A stretch of 50,455 nt of DNA from a virus. Below are positions 6,493 through 13,927 of this stretch, one piece after another. Both the position numbers and the translations under genes were made by a program. Each line of letters starts with the position of its first letter. Position 1 is the first letter of the stretch. The stretch covers positions 1 to 50,455 of IMG/VR virus record IMGVR_UViG_3300035183_001457. One strand, written 5' to 3'. The notes below the pieces were generated by a model. That model did no database searches, was not told the origin of the DNA, and worked only from the letters and a program-made list of their open reading frames with translations.

Positions 6493-7215
6493 TCACCGGC
6501 CGAGCTTCTGTCGCAGGCTTCCGAGCAGCGAGTCGGCACTGGCGCCATGAGCATGCGCGGCGTCGACAGCCTGATCGGTGACGCCGGGCGGCACAGGCAG
6601 CGACGTCATTTCGTCGAGCACGCGCGCAGCGATGTCGGCGCCGCTTCGACGAGGCGCGAGCATGACGCGCGTCTCGCCCTGCGTGGCCGCGGGCGTGCCG
6701 ATGTCGCCGCCTCCGTAGACGGCGACGCCCTGCAGGTCCACGGGCTCGACGTCGACGTGCTCCACCGGCCTCGAGTGCTCCGCCTCGGGCACGAGCGATC
6801 GAAGCGCCGTCGTGATGTCTCTCGACGGCGCGGGCGGCGCCGGCGGAGCGGGAGGCACGCTCGAAGGAGCCTCGTACACGACGGGAGCCTCGGGTGCGCC
6901 CGCGGTGACCCACCGAGAGACCTCCTCGTACACGACGCGCCATCCCTTGCGGCCTCCGATGAACGCGCCGCGCAGCGCCTTCGACGCGAGAGCCTTCAAC
7001 ACGCGACTGATGCCTGCGCCGCTCACCAGCGTCACCTCGTGCGCGGAGAGCACCGCGTGAGCAGGAAGAACACGGATGCCCAGCTCCTCGAACGTGGCCT
7101 CGAGCCGCGCGTGCGCGTGCTTGACGCCATCGGTGTCCGTTGACGGAGACGAGCGTTCGCCTTCCGGCGACGGGTCGCCTCGCACTTCATGGTGGACAGG
7201 CTCCTTTTCGCTCAT
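6493..7215 (-). CDS. Excisionase-like DNA-binding protein, candidate regulator
   Basis: A 240-aa protein from ATG 7215 with SD GGAGG. The earlier in-frame start at 7356 lacks one. Residues about 60-106 form a small helical domain ending GRKGWRVVYEEVSRWVTAG, similar in pattern to the excisionase/MerR-type domain of the gene at 48700 (GRKGWLTTEDNVADWVRRG). A Pro/Ala linker (about 117-130) leads to a second, unassigned domain. It is the first leftward gene at the divergent control region, and an inverted repeat overlaps its own ribosome-binding site, so autoregulation is plausible. Function as a regulator is inferred. Confidence 0.7.
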   Translation of the reverse strand: MSEKEPVHHEVRGDPSPEGERSSPSTDTDGVKHAHARLEATFEELGIRVLPAHAVLSAHEVTLVSGAGISRVLKALASKALRGAFIGGRKGWRVVYEEVSRWVTAGAPEAPVVYEAPSSVPPAPPAPPAPSRDITTALRSLVPEAEHSRPVEHVDVEPVDLQGVAVYGGGDIGTPAATQGETRVMLAPRRSGADIAARVLDEMTSLPVPPGVTDQAVDAAHAHGASADSLLGSLRQKLGR

Positions 7216-7245
7216 GTAGCGTTCCTCCAATGCCAGCGACGCTAC
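7216..7245. promoter_or_regulatory. Inverted repeat GTAGCGT / ACGCTAC at the divergent region
   Basis: Arms at 7216-7222 and 7239-7245 with a 16-bp gap that contains the SD of the 7215 gene. A related repeat with GTAGC and GACGCTAC ends lies before the terminase genes at 11615-11642, so both may bind one regulator. Confidence 0.45.
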
Positions 7246-7276
7246 AGCGGCCTCGCAGCGGCACAGTGAGTGGCGC

Positions 7277-7396
7277 GTGAACAACGACGGGGAAGCTCTC
7301 GACGAGTCCGAGGTGGCCGAGGTGGCCGCGCAGGTCATGCGCGCGCTCGGGTACACACGCCACGGCGACCAAGCAGGCCGTCGTGATCACGGATGA
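7277..7396 (+). CDS. Possible first rightward gene, 39 aa
   Basis: GTG 7277 to TGA 7396 encodes an acidic then basic peptide with ESEVAEVAAQVMRALGYTRH. Third codon positions are strongly GC for the first 25 codons, as in neighbouring genes, then weaken. The SD is poor (GAGTGG). It lies between the divergent starts. It may be a real small protein or a decayed gene. Confidence 0.35.
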   Translation: MNNDGEALDESEVAEVAAQVMRALGYTRHGDQAGRRDHG

Positions 7397-7439
7397 ATCT
7401 CTCGGTTGACGGAGGGCGCGTGCGCCCAAGGAGCACCCG

Positions 7440-7904
7440 GTGAAGCTCTCGCCCCTTGCCCTTCTCGGTTCGTTCGTGGCGGTCGTCTCCATGTGCCTCG
7501 CGGTCGTTGCCCCGATCGTGGCCCGCGCGCGCCTCGAGGCCTCCATGGCGCCCACCGAGTCCGTCGCCCCGCGCGCCACGTTCGGCGCCGCGCGCCGCTT
7601 CCATGTGCGCCGCATGCGCGCCGCGCTCGTGGCCGCGCTCGTGGCCGCCGGCGTCGCCGTTGCCTACGCGGCATGGGAGCGCTCGCAGCGCTCGTCGATG
7701 GTGTCGATGGTCTGCCTCAGCATCGATGGCGATGTCCGCCTCTGCGTGAGCGGCGACAACGAGAACCAGATCGCCGAGGAAGCGAACCAGATCGCCGAGG
7801 AAGCGTACCGCCTCTGGGCGAAGCGCCTCGTCGAAGGTTACCCGGATGGATGGACGAGGTACACGCGCGGCGCCGATGGCGTCCTTCGTCCAATTTCCGA
7901 GTGA
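7440..7904 (+). CDS. Two-TM membrane protein
   Basis: A 154-aa protein from GTG 7440 with SD AAGGAG. A hydrophobic segment at about residues 4-27 and a second at about 59-76 predict an inner-membrane protein with a soluble C-terminal domain of about 75 residues containing two cysteines. That domain has an exact repeat NQIAEEA/NQIAEEA, encoded by a 21-nt tandem duplication (7764-7784, 7785-7805). No family recognised. It leads the rightward accessory block. It could act at the host envelope, for example in superinfection exclusion, but nothing in the sequence proves it. Confidence 0.75.
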   Translation: MKLSPLALLGSFVAVVSMCLAVVAPIVARARLEASMAPTESVAPRATFGAARRFHVRRMRAALVAALVAAGVAVAYAAWERSQRSSMVSMVCLSIDGDVRLCVSGDNENQIAEEANQIAEEAYRLWAKRLVEGYPDGWTRYTRGADGVLRPISE

Positions 7905-7934
7905 CCGCAGCAACCCACGAACAGGGAGAGAGGC

Positions 7935-8138
7935 ATGCCGAAGAAGATCTACCAGTTCACGCTCCCCACGACGGGAATCGACCTCGAGACCATCGAGCGG
8001 GAGTTCATCGAGCAGGCGCTCGAGATGACCGGCGGCAACCAGTCGCAGGCCGCGCGCCTCCTCGGCATCAGCCGCTATGCGCTGCGCTACCGCATGCAGA
8101 AGTTCGGCTTCGTCGATGGAAAGGCGAACGCGGCATGA
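7935..8138 (+). CDS. Fis-type helix-turn-helix protein
   Basis: A 67-aa protein that is essentially one Fis/NtrC C-terminal DNA-binding domain. It has an N-terminal helix (LETIEREFIEQALEM) followed by the HTH GGNQSQAARLLGISRYALRYR at about residues 33-54. The start has SD GGGAGAG. In bacteria this domain binds DNA as a dimer in Fis and in sigma-54 activators. Here it stands alone, without receiver or AAA+ parts. It may bend DNA or regulate phage or host promoters. It overlaps the J-domain gene by 4 nt. Confidence 0.85.
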   Translation: MPKKIYQFTLPTTGIDLETIEREFIEQALEMTGGNQSQAARLLGISRYALRYRMQKFGFVDGKANAA

Positions 8139-8338
8139 GCGGCGAACGCCTGAGCTTTCTTCCTCGACCGAGCGTGACCGAGAAGACCGTCGTGATCGGC
8201 ATCGGCCCGGTGAACCTCAACGTCGAGGACGCGTTCACGAGGCTCGCCATGAAGTATCACCCGGACCTCGGCGGCACCGCCCTGAAGATGCACGAGCTTC
8301 TCGAGGCGCGCGCCGCTGCGCGGAAGGAGGTCCGGTGA
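8135..8338 (+). CDS. Minimal J-domain-like protein
   Basis: A 67-aa protein starting ATG 8135 (ATGA overlap). The C-terminal half contains AFTRLAMKYHPDLGG, with the HPD signature of DnaJ at residues 42-44, preceded by a helix II-like segment and followed by a helix III-like one. Full J-domains are about 70 residues. Here helix I is replaced by a short beta-like N-terminus, so this is a reduced or divergent J-domain. J-proteins stimulate DnaK ATPase; recruitment of the host chaperone is the natural inference. Confidence 0.65.
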   Translation: MSGERLSFLPRPSVTEKTVVIGIGPVNLNVEDAFTRLAMKYHPDLGGTALKMHELLEARAAARKEVR

Positions 8339-8757
8339 CGAGGCCGAAGCGCATCCGTGTCGAGAGCTGCCTCGAGCGCGTGAGACGCCTCGGCGTCGAG
8401 AAGTGCGGCTGCAAGGACACCTTCGGCCGCCTCTGCGCTGTGCACGACCTCCACGTGCGCGACGCCGAGGGGCGCGTGGTGGTCCGCCTCGGATCCGTCA
8501 CGCAGCTGGATGGGCATCAGGCGCGCCGGCTCGCGCGGGAGATCAACAAGCTCCTCGACATGCAGGATGGCATCGTGGAGCGGCGCGTGCTCTCCGAGGT
8601 CGTCTCCGACATCCCTGAGCGCGTGGCCGACGCGGTCTTCGAGCAGCTTACCGGGCATCCGCGCAGCGATGACCCGACCATCCCCGATCGCCCGTGGCTT
8701 CGCCCCGAGGATGTCCCGATGCCCGTGCCGACGAGCGACACACGGAGGAAGAAGTGA
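8335..8757 (+). CDS. Hypothetical protein, Cys-containing N-terminus
   Basis: A 140-aa protein from GTG 8335, coupled to the previous stop (GTGA) with a strong AAGGAGGTCC ribosome-binding site. The N-terminal region has RVESCLERVRRLGVEKCGCK and another cysteine nearby, a possible metal site. The middle is helical (ARRLAREINKLLDMQDGIVE) and the tail is Pro/Asp-rich and then basic (RRKK). I do not recognise it. It is followed by a small membrane protein in the same coupled block. Confidence 0.7.
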   Translation: MTRPKRIRVESCLERVRRLGVEKCGCKDTFGRLCAVHDLHVRDAEGRVVVRLGSVTQLDGHQARRLAREINKLLDMQDGIVERRVLSEVVSDIPERVADAVFEQLTGHPRSDDPTIPDRPWLRPEDVPMPVPTSDTRRKK

Positions 8758-8981
8758 CCTACCTGCCGCTCGCCATCCTTGGCGTCGTCGTGGTCGCCGT
8801 CGTCGTGATCGACGTCGTGCGCAGCCACGTGCGCGAGAAGCAGCGCCAGCGAGACGCGATGGAGCGCCTGCGACAGATCGCCACCGAGAATCAGCCGCGC
8901 TTCGCGCGCATGGGCCTGCACGTGTTTGTCGACGAGGAGCAGAGGCGCCTCGTCATCATGTCCCAGAAGGAGACGCAGTAA
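8754..8981 (+). CDS. Small single-TM protein
   Basis: A 75-aa protein from GTG 8754 (GTGA overlap, SD GGAGGAA). A strongly hydrophobic segment of Leu/Val/Ile spans residues about 4-22. A positively charged helix (RSHVREKQRQRDAMERLRQ) and a short beta-like C-terminus follow, giving N-out/C-in topology by the positive-inside rule. Unknown function; it could be an accessory lysis or envelope protein. Confidence 0.7.
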   Translation: MTYLPLAILGVVVVAVVVIDVVRSHVREKQRQRDAMERLRQIATENQPRFARMGLHVFVDEEQRRLVIMSQKETQ

Positions 8982-9454
8982 TGGACCCGACCAGAGACGA
9001 CCACGAGAAGCTCGGCGACGTGCTCTCGCAGCACGAGCGCCGCGACGAGGGATGGAAGCCCGGCGCCTTCGTGGGAACGATCATCGCCAACAACACGAGG
9101 CCGGACGGCACGTCGCGCTTCGTGCTCTCCTGCGTCGACGGCACGCTGCGCGGCTTCGTCGTCGTGAAGGTCGCCGAGACCGGCGCGCGCGCTGCGTACG
9201 AACATCGCAACGTGAAGCGCGGAGTCGAGCGCTCCATCGTCGCCGCGGGTCCCGAGTGGCTGGCCGCCGAGCGCGCGGAGGCCGTGGCGTGGGTGCGCAC
9301 GCGGGCGTCGGGCGGCGAGGCTCCCACGTCGGCGAAGGACTCGCTGGCACGCGCGTTCCTCGCACGTGGCCCGGCCTCGCTGCCGGCGTCCATGCGCGAC
9401 CGCTCGCCGCCGGCGAAGAAGCGCACCCACGTGCGCCCTCGGGGGCGCGGATGA
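8981..9454 (+). CDS. Hypothetical protein, 157 aa
   Basis: Starts at ATG 8981 within a TAATG stop/start overlap. Residues about 25-70 look like a beta-rich small domain (GAFVGTIIANN...SRFVLSCVDGTLRGFVVVKV). A helical segment follows, then a basic Pro/Arg-rich tail (PPAKKRTHVRPRGRG) that could touch nucleic acid. No family recognised. It is part of the coupled accessory block. Confidence 0.7.
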   Translation: MDPTRDDHEKLGDVLSQHERRDEGWKPGAFVGTIIANNTRPDGTSRFVLSCVDGTLRGFVVVKVAETGARAAYEHRNVKRGVERSIVAAGPEWLAAERAEAVAWVRTRASGGEAPTSAKDSLARAFLARGPASLPASMRDRSPPAKKRTHVRPRGRG

Positions 9455-9702
9455 GCGGCGAGAAGGAAGCCGAGCGCGCCGTGTTCGTGTTCTCGGTCGA
9501 GGTCAACCCCGATCGCCCCGAGCAGTTCGTCGTCGGATCTCGCTTCGAGCGCAAGCTCCGCGACCTCGTCAACGCAGAGGGTGTCGACGCGAAGCTCGGC
9601 GCACCGGACTACGTGCTGTCGAAGATGCTCGTCGACATGCTCGAGAGCATGCGCGTCGCGTACATGGGCGTCCGACGCGTCGAGCCGAAGGACCTCGGAT
9701 GA
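9451..9702 (+). CDS. Small hypothetical protein, 83 aa
   Basis: Starts ATG 9451 (ATGA overlap). Opens with MSGEKEAERAVFVFSVEVNP, suggesting a beta strand, then a helical C-terminal half (YVLSKMLVDMLESMRVAYMG). Compact soluble alpha/beta protein, no motif recognised. Coupled on both sides. Confidence 0.65.
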   Translation: MSGEKEAERAVFVFSVEVNPDRPEQFVVGSRFERKLRDLVNAEGVDAKLGAPDYVLSKMLVDMLESMRVAYMGVRRVEPKDLG

Positions 9703-10313
9703 ACGAGCACGGCTCACCTCGCTGGCTGAACGTGCCTCGCGGGATGCGCCGTGCCTCGCTCGCGTGCCTCGCGTGGATGCTCCTGATCGCCGACGAGGAC
9801 GGCGTCGTCGTGCGCCGTGACCTCGCCGACGTCCTCGATGCGCGCGAGGAGCGGAACCTCTCGAGGACCATCGCCGACCTTGAGGCGTGGGGCTACGTGC
9901 GGCGCCTGCGCAAGCCGGGTCCGCCCGGCAGCCACATCCGCATCAGCTACGCGATGGTCTACGGGCGCGCGTGGCGCCAATGCCTCAACTGCCCTCGGCC
10001 CGTGAAGAACGTCCGCGGCGCGAGGTACTGCGCGACGTGTCAGGCGTCCGTGGCGCGCCACGACCGCGCGTGGAAGAAGGAGGCCGTCGAGATCTGGATG
10101 GACGGGCTCAAGCTCAAGCAGAGCGAGGCGCTGATCGTCTACCGCATCTGCGGCGCCACGGGTCACCCGATGTTCACGCCGCGCGACGCCGGCGCCGAGC
10201 AGAAGCGCGAGGGCGTCGTGCCGTGGATGCTTGCCGAGCAGATGCTCGTCGACCGCTTCTGGCGTGACCGCATGCGCTCACACGCCGCGAACGAGGGAGA
10301 CGACGTCTCATGA
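9699..10313 (+). CDS. Winged-helix / zinc-ribbon protein
   Basis: A 204-aa protein from ATG 9699. Residues about 15-85 fit a winged helix (RRDLADVLDAREERNLSRTI, then a wing with KPGPPGSHIRISY). Residues 95-114 are a zinc ribbon with C95, C98, C111 and C114. The C-terminal part is helical and unassigned. The combination suggests a DNA-binding protein, perhaps a transcription factor acting just before the packaging genes are expressed. The DNA-binding call is good; the target is unknown. Confidence 0.7.
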   Translation: MNEHGSPRWLNVPRGMRRASLACLAWMLLIADEDGVVVRRDLADVLDAREERNLSRTIADLEAWGYVRRLRKPGPPGSHIRISYAMVYGRAWRQCLNCPRPVKNVRGARYCATCQASVARHDRAWKKEAVEIWMDGLKLKQSEALIVYRICGATGHPMFTPRDAGAEQKREGVVPWMLAEQMLVDRFWRDRMRSHAANEGDDVS

Positions 10314-10663
10314 TCTGGAAGAAGAAGCCGAGCGCTGTTCCGATCCGCGTCGACCCGCGCGAGAAGGTCGTCGTCGACAAACGCGCCTACCGGCCGAGAT
10401 CATCGCATCCGCCGATCTCCACGGTGGCCGACGGCTTCCTCGTCTACGACACGAGCGACCCGCGCAACCTCGCGGTGATCGAGCAGCGCGTCGCCATCTC
10501 GTGCGTCGAGCACGTCGGGCGCGTGATCCGCGCGTGCCAAGCCGACACCGGGAGCATGCCTGCGATCGTCGTGGCGCCATGGTGGCCGCACGGAGTGGCG
10601 TTCGAGCAGTACGGACCGAAGGGATCTCCGTCTCGCTGCGCTCGCGCGTGGCCGAGCTGCTAA
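10310..10663 (+). CDS. Hypothetical protein, 117 aa
   Basis: ATG 10310 overlaps the previous stop (ATGA). The N-terminus is basic (MIWKKKPSAVPIRVD), then alpha/beta with YDTSDPRNLAVIEQRVAISC and an Ala/Val strand before PWWPHG. No family recognised. The C-terminus (SRCARAWPSC) is Cys/Trp-rich and unlike the rest, so the true end could be altered by a frameshift. Confidence 0.6.
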   Translation: MIWKKKPSAVPIRVDPREKVVVDKRAYRPRSSHPPISTVADGFLVYDTSDPRNLAVIEQRVAISCVEHVGRVIRACQADTGSMPAIVVAPWWPHGVAFEQYGPKGSPSRCARAWPSC

Positions 10664-10677
10664 AGGAAATCTGAACA

Positions 10678-10691
10678 GCGCCGCGAGGCGC
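10678..10691 (+). promoter_or_regulatory. Leader hairpin with GNRA-type loop
   Basis: GCGCC-GCGA-GGCGC is a perfect 5-bp stem closed by a GCGA tetraloop. It lies directly before the ribosome-binding site of the gene at 10704. Possible mRNA stabiliser or translation control. Confidence 0.4.
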
Positions 10692-10703
10692 AGAGGAGGA
10701 AGC

Positions 10704-10982
10704 ATGGAGCCGAGTGAGATCGACGTGAGCATTGCCTACGAGGCCGACGGAAAAACGAAGGACGCGCTCATACGCGTCTCGAGGGACACGCGGGCGTCGC
10801 AGGTCGCGCTCGCATCGTGGTACGTGCTCGGAGCCGGGCCGAACCAGACGCCCCCGATGGGCAGCCCGTTCCTCGCTCTCGAGCAGACCGCCAAGACGAC
10901 GACGGTGATCGACCCGGACCTGCGCGTCGGCGACATCGCGCGCAACGGGATGCTCACCGCCTCCCTCGTGGTGCTCCGATGA
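10704..10982 (+). CDS. Hypothetical protein, 92 aa
   Basis: ATG 10704 with SD GAGGAA. The beginning (EIDVSIAYEADGKTKDALIRV) and the end (GDIARNGMLTASLVVLR) suggest a ubiquitin-like or small beta-grasp fold, including a conserved-looking NQTPPMGSPF loop. This fold guess is weak. Coupled to the next gene by ATGA. Confidence 0.65.
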   Translation: MEPSEIDVSIAYEADGKTKDALIRVSRDTRASQVALASWYVLGAGPNQTPPMGSPFLALEQTAKTTTVIDPDLRVGDIARNGMLTASLVVLR

Positions 10983-11401
10983 GCGGCATCCAGCTGTCAC
11001 CCGAGGAGCAGCAGCGCATCGCCGCCGAAGCGCAACGCCAGCAGGTCGAGAGCATGCTGTTTTCGGCGTGCTATGGAGCGGTGAAGAAAACCGCTCAGCA
11101 CATGCTCGACCAGATGGCGAAGCAGAACGTCCCGGCGAACATGGCGATCGAGTTCATGCACATCGCCACCGAGGCTGTCGCGCAAGGCTTCGCCGAGATG
11201 GCCGTCGAGCACATCAAGGCCCGACCAGCCGACGTCGAGGCCGGGGTGAAACGCGCGCGCGCGCTCGGGACGAAGATCTACCGGGACACGTGGCACGTGA
11301 TGGTCAAGACCGCCGACGGCGGAGGCATCGTCGAGGTGTCCGCCGACGGCGGTCCGAAGGGCGCGAGTGGCCTCGTCGGACCGGATGGGAAGCCGCTGTG
11401 A
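10979..11401 (+). CDS. Hypothetical helical protein, 140 aa
   Basis: ATG 10979, 4-nt overlap. Mostly alpha-helical (PEEQQRIAAEAQRQQVESML, then a long Ala/Glu helix), with a short beta-like C-terminus (GGGIVEVSADGG). No motif identified. Last substantial gene before the terminase. Confidence 0.65.
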   Translation: MSGIQLSPEEQQRIAAEAQRQQVESMLFSACYGAVKKTAQHMLDQMAKQNVPANMAIEFMHIATEAVAQGFAEMAVEHIKARPADVEAGVKRARALGTKIYRDTWHVMVKTADGGGIVEVSADGGPKGASGLVGPDGKPL

Positions 11402-11577
11402 AGGGGCCGCAGCGCCCGCGCCCCCGAGGATTCGCGATCGTGCTCTCCGACGGCACGCGCGCGCTCGTCCTTGGTGGGGCCCCTCGCCTATCTGCGATCT
11501 GCGTCACGCGCATCGCGACGATGATGACCATCAGGGCTGCCGACGGACCCGCGCCCGGCGCCGGCCGTCGTCGGTGA
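11398..11577 (+). CDS. Small basic protein, 59 aa
   Basis: GTG 11398 overlaps the previous stop (GTGA). Arg/Pro-rich start (KGPQRPRPRG), then FAIVLSDGTRALVLGGAPRL, a beta-hairpin pattern, and a basic end (GAGRRR). Codon bias agrees with its neighbours. Function unknown. Confidence 0.5.
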   Translation: MKGPQRPRPRGFAIVLSDGTRALVLGGAPRLSAICVTRIATMMTIRAADGPAPGAGRRR

Positions 11578-11613
11578 CCTCGTACGTGATTCGCCGCAGC
11601 ATCACAGCGCCAC

Positions 11614-11643
11614 CGTAGCTCGCGCACATGCGACGACGCTACG
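11614..11643. promoter_or_regulatory. Inverted repeat CGTAGC / GCTACG before terminase
   Basis: Arms 11614-11619 and 11638-11643, about 77 bp before the small-terminase ATG. It shares the GTAGC...GACGCTAC ends with the repeat at 7216-7245, making it a candidate operator of the late operon. Confidence 0.45.
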
Positions 11644-11719
11644 GCTCAGGTCGGCTCCCCGGCGTCGACCTGCGGTCAGGTGACCGCGCGTGAGGCAGGC
11701 GCCTCGCGGGAGGGCACGG

Positions 11720-12403
11720 ATGGCGACGCGCAGGAAGGACAACGGCTACGTGCGCGGCTCGCACCGCGGGCGAGGAACCAACGAGGCGCAGCAGATCGAG
11801 ATCGATGAGCTTTGCGTCGACCTCCGTCGCGGAGGCATGAGCTACCGGCAGATTGCTCGGCAGGTCTCAGCGACGATCCGCGAGCGCCTGAGGCAGCGTC
11901 ACCTCGCCGACATCCCGAAGGCCGCTGCCGAGAATCGCGACCCGATCCCAGAGCATCCCGAGTGGTCCATCACCCATGAGGCCTGCCGGCTCGCGGTGCA
12001 GCGAGCGCTTCGCCGCGCCGAGGAGCGCACCACCGAGGTCGCGAAGGAGATCCGGCAGATCGAACTCGAGCGCCTCGACACTATGCAGATGGCGCTCTGG
12101 CCGAAGGCTCTCGGCGACCCGATGAAGAACAAGACCGCCGACACGCAGGCCTGCCTCGCCATCCTCAAGATCATGGAGCACCGGCGCGTCCTCACCGGCA
12201 TCGGCGCCGCGGAGCTTGGCGCGCTCGGCGAGGAGGGAGCCGAGGTGCGCTTCTCTGTGTGGACGCCAGAGGCGATCGCGAAGAAGAAGGCCGACCTCGC
12301 GAAGCAGCAGCGCGCGCCCGCGCCCGCGCCCGCGCCGGCCGAGCCCACGGACGCGGCGAAGGCGATCGCCAAGCTCATGTCGCCACCGGAGAGCGGCACG
12401 TGA
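11720..12403 (+). CDS. Terminase small subunit (probable)
   Basis: A 227-aa protein. ATG 11720 is chosen over 11690 because GGGAGGG lies just upstream. Its basic N-terminus leads to a helix-turn-helix (CVDLRRGGMSYRQIARQVS at about residues 37-55) for packaging-site recognition, a long central coiled region (RRAEERTTEVAKEIRQIELE), and a Pro/Ala tail. Together with its place directly before the large subunit (GTGA overlap) this fits TerS, which binds pac/cos DNA and loads the motor. Sequence similarity alone is weak; context carries the call. Confidence 0.85.
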   Translation: MATRRKDNGYVRGSHRGRGTNEAQQIEIDELCVDLRRGGMSYRQIARQVSATIRERLRQRHLADIPKAAAENRDPIPEHPEWSITHEACRLAVQRALRRAEERTTEVAKEIRQIELERLDTMQMALWPKALGDPMKNKTADTQACLAILKIMEHRRVLTGIGAAELGALGEEGAEVRFSVWTPEAIAKKKADLAKQQRAPAPAPAPAEPTDAAKAIAKLMSPPESGT

Positions 12404-13734
12404 GGAACGTCGACATCTACCTGCTGCCCGGTGGGCAGAGCGACTTCGTGTTCGACGTGACGTCGCCGTTCAAGGCGTTCGTCGGCGGCATGGGAAGCGG
12501 CAAGACCTACGGCGCCGTCGCGTCGTCGCTGCTGCTCGGCTCGCTCAACGCGCCGCTGCCCGGCGTGTTCGTCGAGCCGACGTTCAGCATCATCAAGGAC
12601 GCGGCGCTCCCGGCGTTCGAGGATCTGCTCGACGAGAACGCGATCCCGTACTCGTGGCACGCGTCCGACCACGTGCTCTCCGTGGGGCGCGGCCGCAGCG
12701 CGTTCCAGATCTTCATGCGCTCCGGCGACAGGCCTCACCGCCTGATCGGATTTAACGCTGCATGGGGCATGATCGACGAGCCCGGCCAGCAGAAGTCCGA
12801 GATCTTCAAGCGCGTCGTGCAGCGCTGCCGATCACCCGAGGCGAAGTTTCCACAGATCGGGTTGAGCGGGACGCCCGAGGGGCTCAACTGGTTCTACCGG
12901 GTCTGCGAGGCGCAGCCGCCGACGGGTATGCGGCTCTACCGCGGGCGCACCGCGGACAACCCGTTCTTGCCGCCCGGCTACCTCGAGAACCTATTCGCGA
13001 CGCTGTCGAATCAGGAGATCGCGGCGTACGCCGAAGGTCGCTTCGTCAACCTCACGAGCGGGTCCGTGTACCCGAGCTTCGATCGGCACAAGCACGGGCG
13101 CATGTGCATCGGGCCGCTCGACGGCGACATCCTCGTCGGCTGCGACTTCAACGTCGCCAAGATGGTCTGGCCGATCGCGCGCCGCGTCGGCAACGAGCTT
13201 CACGTGTTCGACGAGGTCACGGGCGTCAACACGAACACCTACCGGCAGGCCGAGGCCCTCGAGAACCGCCTGCGCGACTGGTTCGCGAAGGAGCGCCGTG
13301 AGGAGTTCGCGCGCGGAGGCTTCGACATGTTCAAGCAGACCGTGAAGATCTACACCGACGCCACCGGCGCCGCGCGAAAGACCTCGGCGAGCGAGTCCGA
13401 CGTCGCCATCCTTCAGAGCCGCGGGTTCTGGGTGATGCCATCGGAGAGCAACCCGCCGATCCGCGACCGAGTGCACACGCTCGAGCGCCGCTTCCGCGAG
13501 CGCGCACCTATCACCGGCGCGCCCATCACGTACGTCGACGTCGAGCGCTGCAGGGAGCTGACGCACGCGCTCGAGGGGCAGGCCTACGGTCCCGACGGCC
13601 TCCCCGAGAAGAAGCACGGCGCCGAGGACCTCTCGGGTCCGAACGACGCGCTCGGCTACATGGTCTGGGGCCAGTTCGAGTGGCGCGCCTCGCTGCCCAC
13701 CGGCAACAGGGTTGCGATCCAGCAGTACGAGTGA
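12400..13734 (+). CDS. Terminase large subunit
   Basis: A 444-aa packaging motor from GTG 12400; the frame is open upstream only as overlap with TerS. The ATPase has Walker A GGMGSGKT at 29-36 and a Walker B-like GMIDEP with adjacent catalytic Glu. The C-terminal RNase-H-type nuclease carries acidic residues in VGCDFNV, YTDATGAARK and the late EDLSGPNDALGY. Length is usual for TerL. It translocates DNA into the prohead and cuts the concatemer. Confidence 0.95.
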   Translation: MRNVDIYLLPGGQSDFVFDVTSPFKAFVGGMGSGKTYGAVASSLLLGSLNAPLPGVFVEPTFSIIKDAALPAFEDLLDENAIPYSWHASDHVLSVGRGRSAFQIFMRSGDRPHRLIGFNAAWGMIDEPGQQKSEIFKRVVQRCRSPEAKFPQIGLSGTPEGLNWFYRVCEAQPPTGMRLYRGRTADNPFLPPGYLENLFATLSNQEIAAYAEGRFVNLTSGSVYPSFDRHKHGRMCIGPLDGDILVGCDFNVAKMVWPIARRVGNELHVFDEVTGVNTNTYRQAEALENRLRDWFAKERREEFARGGFDMFKQTVKIYTDATGAARKTSASESDVAILQSRGFWVMPSESNPPIRDRVHTLERRFRERAPITGAPITYVDVERCRELTHALEGQAYGPDGLPEKKHGAEDLSGPNDALGYMVWGQFEWRASLPTGNRVAIQQYE

Positions 13735-13782
13735 GAGGATGACCGCGTGCCGCGCTGACCTTGAAAACCAGCGCTGCCCGTC

Positions 13783-13873
13783 GGCTCCCTCGATCGGCGA
13801 TTGGCGAACGCCCGCAGCCCCACGGCTGCGACCCTCTCGAGGGTTGAGTGGTTCAAATCCACCGGGGAGCCAC
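13783..13873 (+). tRNA. tRNA-like cloverleaf, non-canonical
   Basis: GGCTCCC (13783-13789) pairs perfectly with GGGAGCC (13865-13871), followed by A. In between, in tRNA order: a D-like arm GGCG/CGCC with loop ATTGGCGAA; a 6-bp stem CGCAGC/GCTGCG with a 6-nt loop; a variable arm CCCT/AGGG; and a T-arm GTGG-TTCAAAT-CCAC with a consensus T-loop. The 6-nt linker after the acceptor and the 6-nt anticodon loop are abnormal, so no anticodon is assigned. It could be a degenerate class II tRNA, a tRNA mimic or a remnant. A separate hairpin GCGCTG/CAGCGC with a CTTGAAA loop precedes it (13752-13774). Confidence 0.45.
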
Positions 13874-13927
13874 CTCTGCCGCCCACGACTCTGAATCGTG
13901 GGTCGGCGGAGAAGGCGGTCGCCGCGG

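Noticed and set aside
11574-11618. 14-codon GTGA-coupled frame after the 59-aa gene
   Set aside because: Too short to support; no conserved feature besides coupling.
13841-13873. tRNA 3'-end-like sequence as a phage attachment site
   Set aside because: No integrase gene anywhere in the closed genome.
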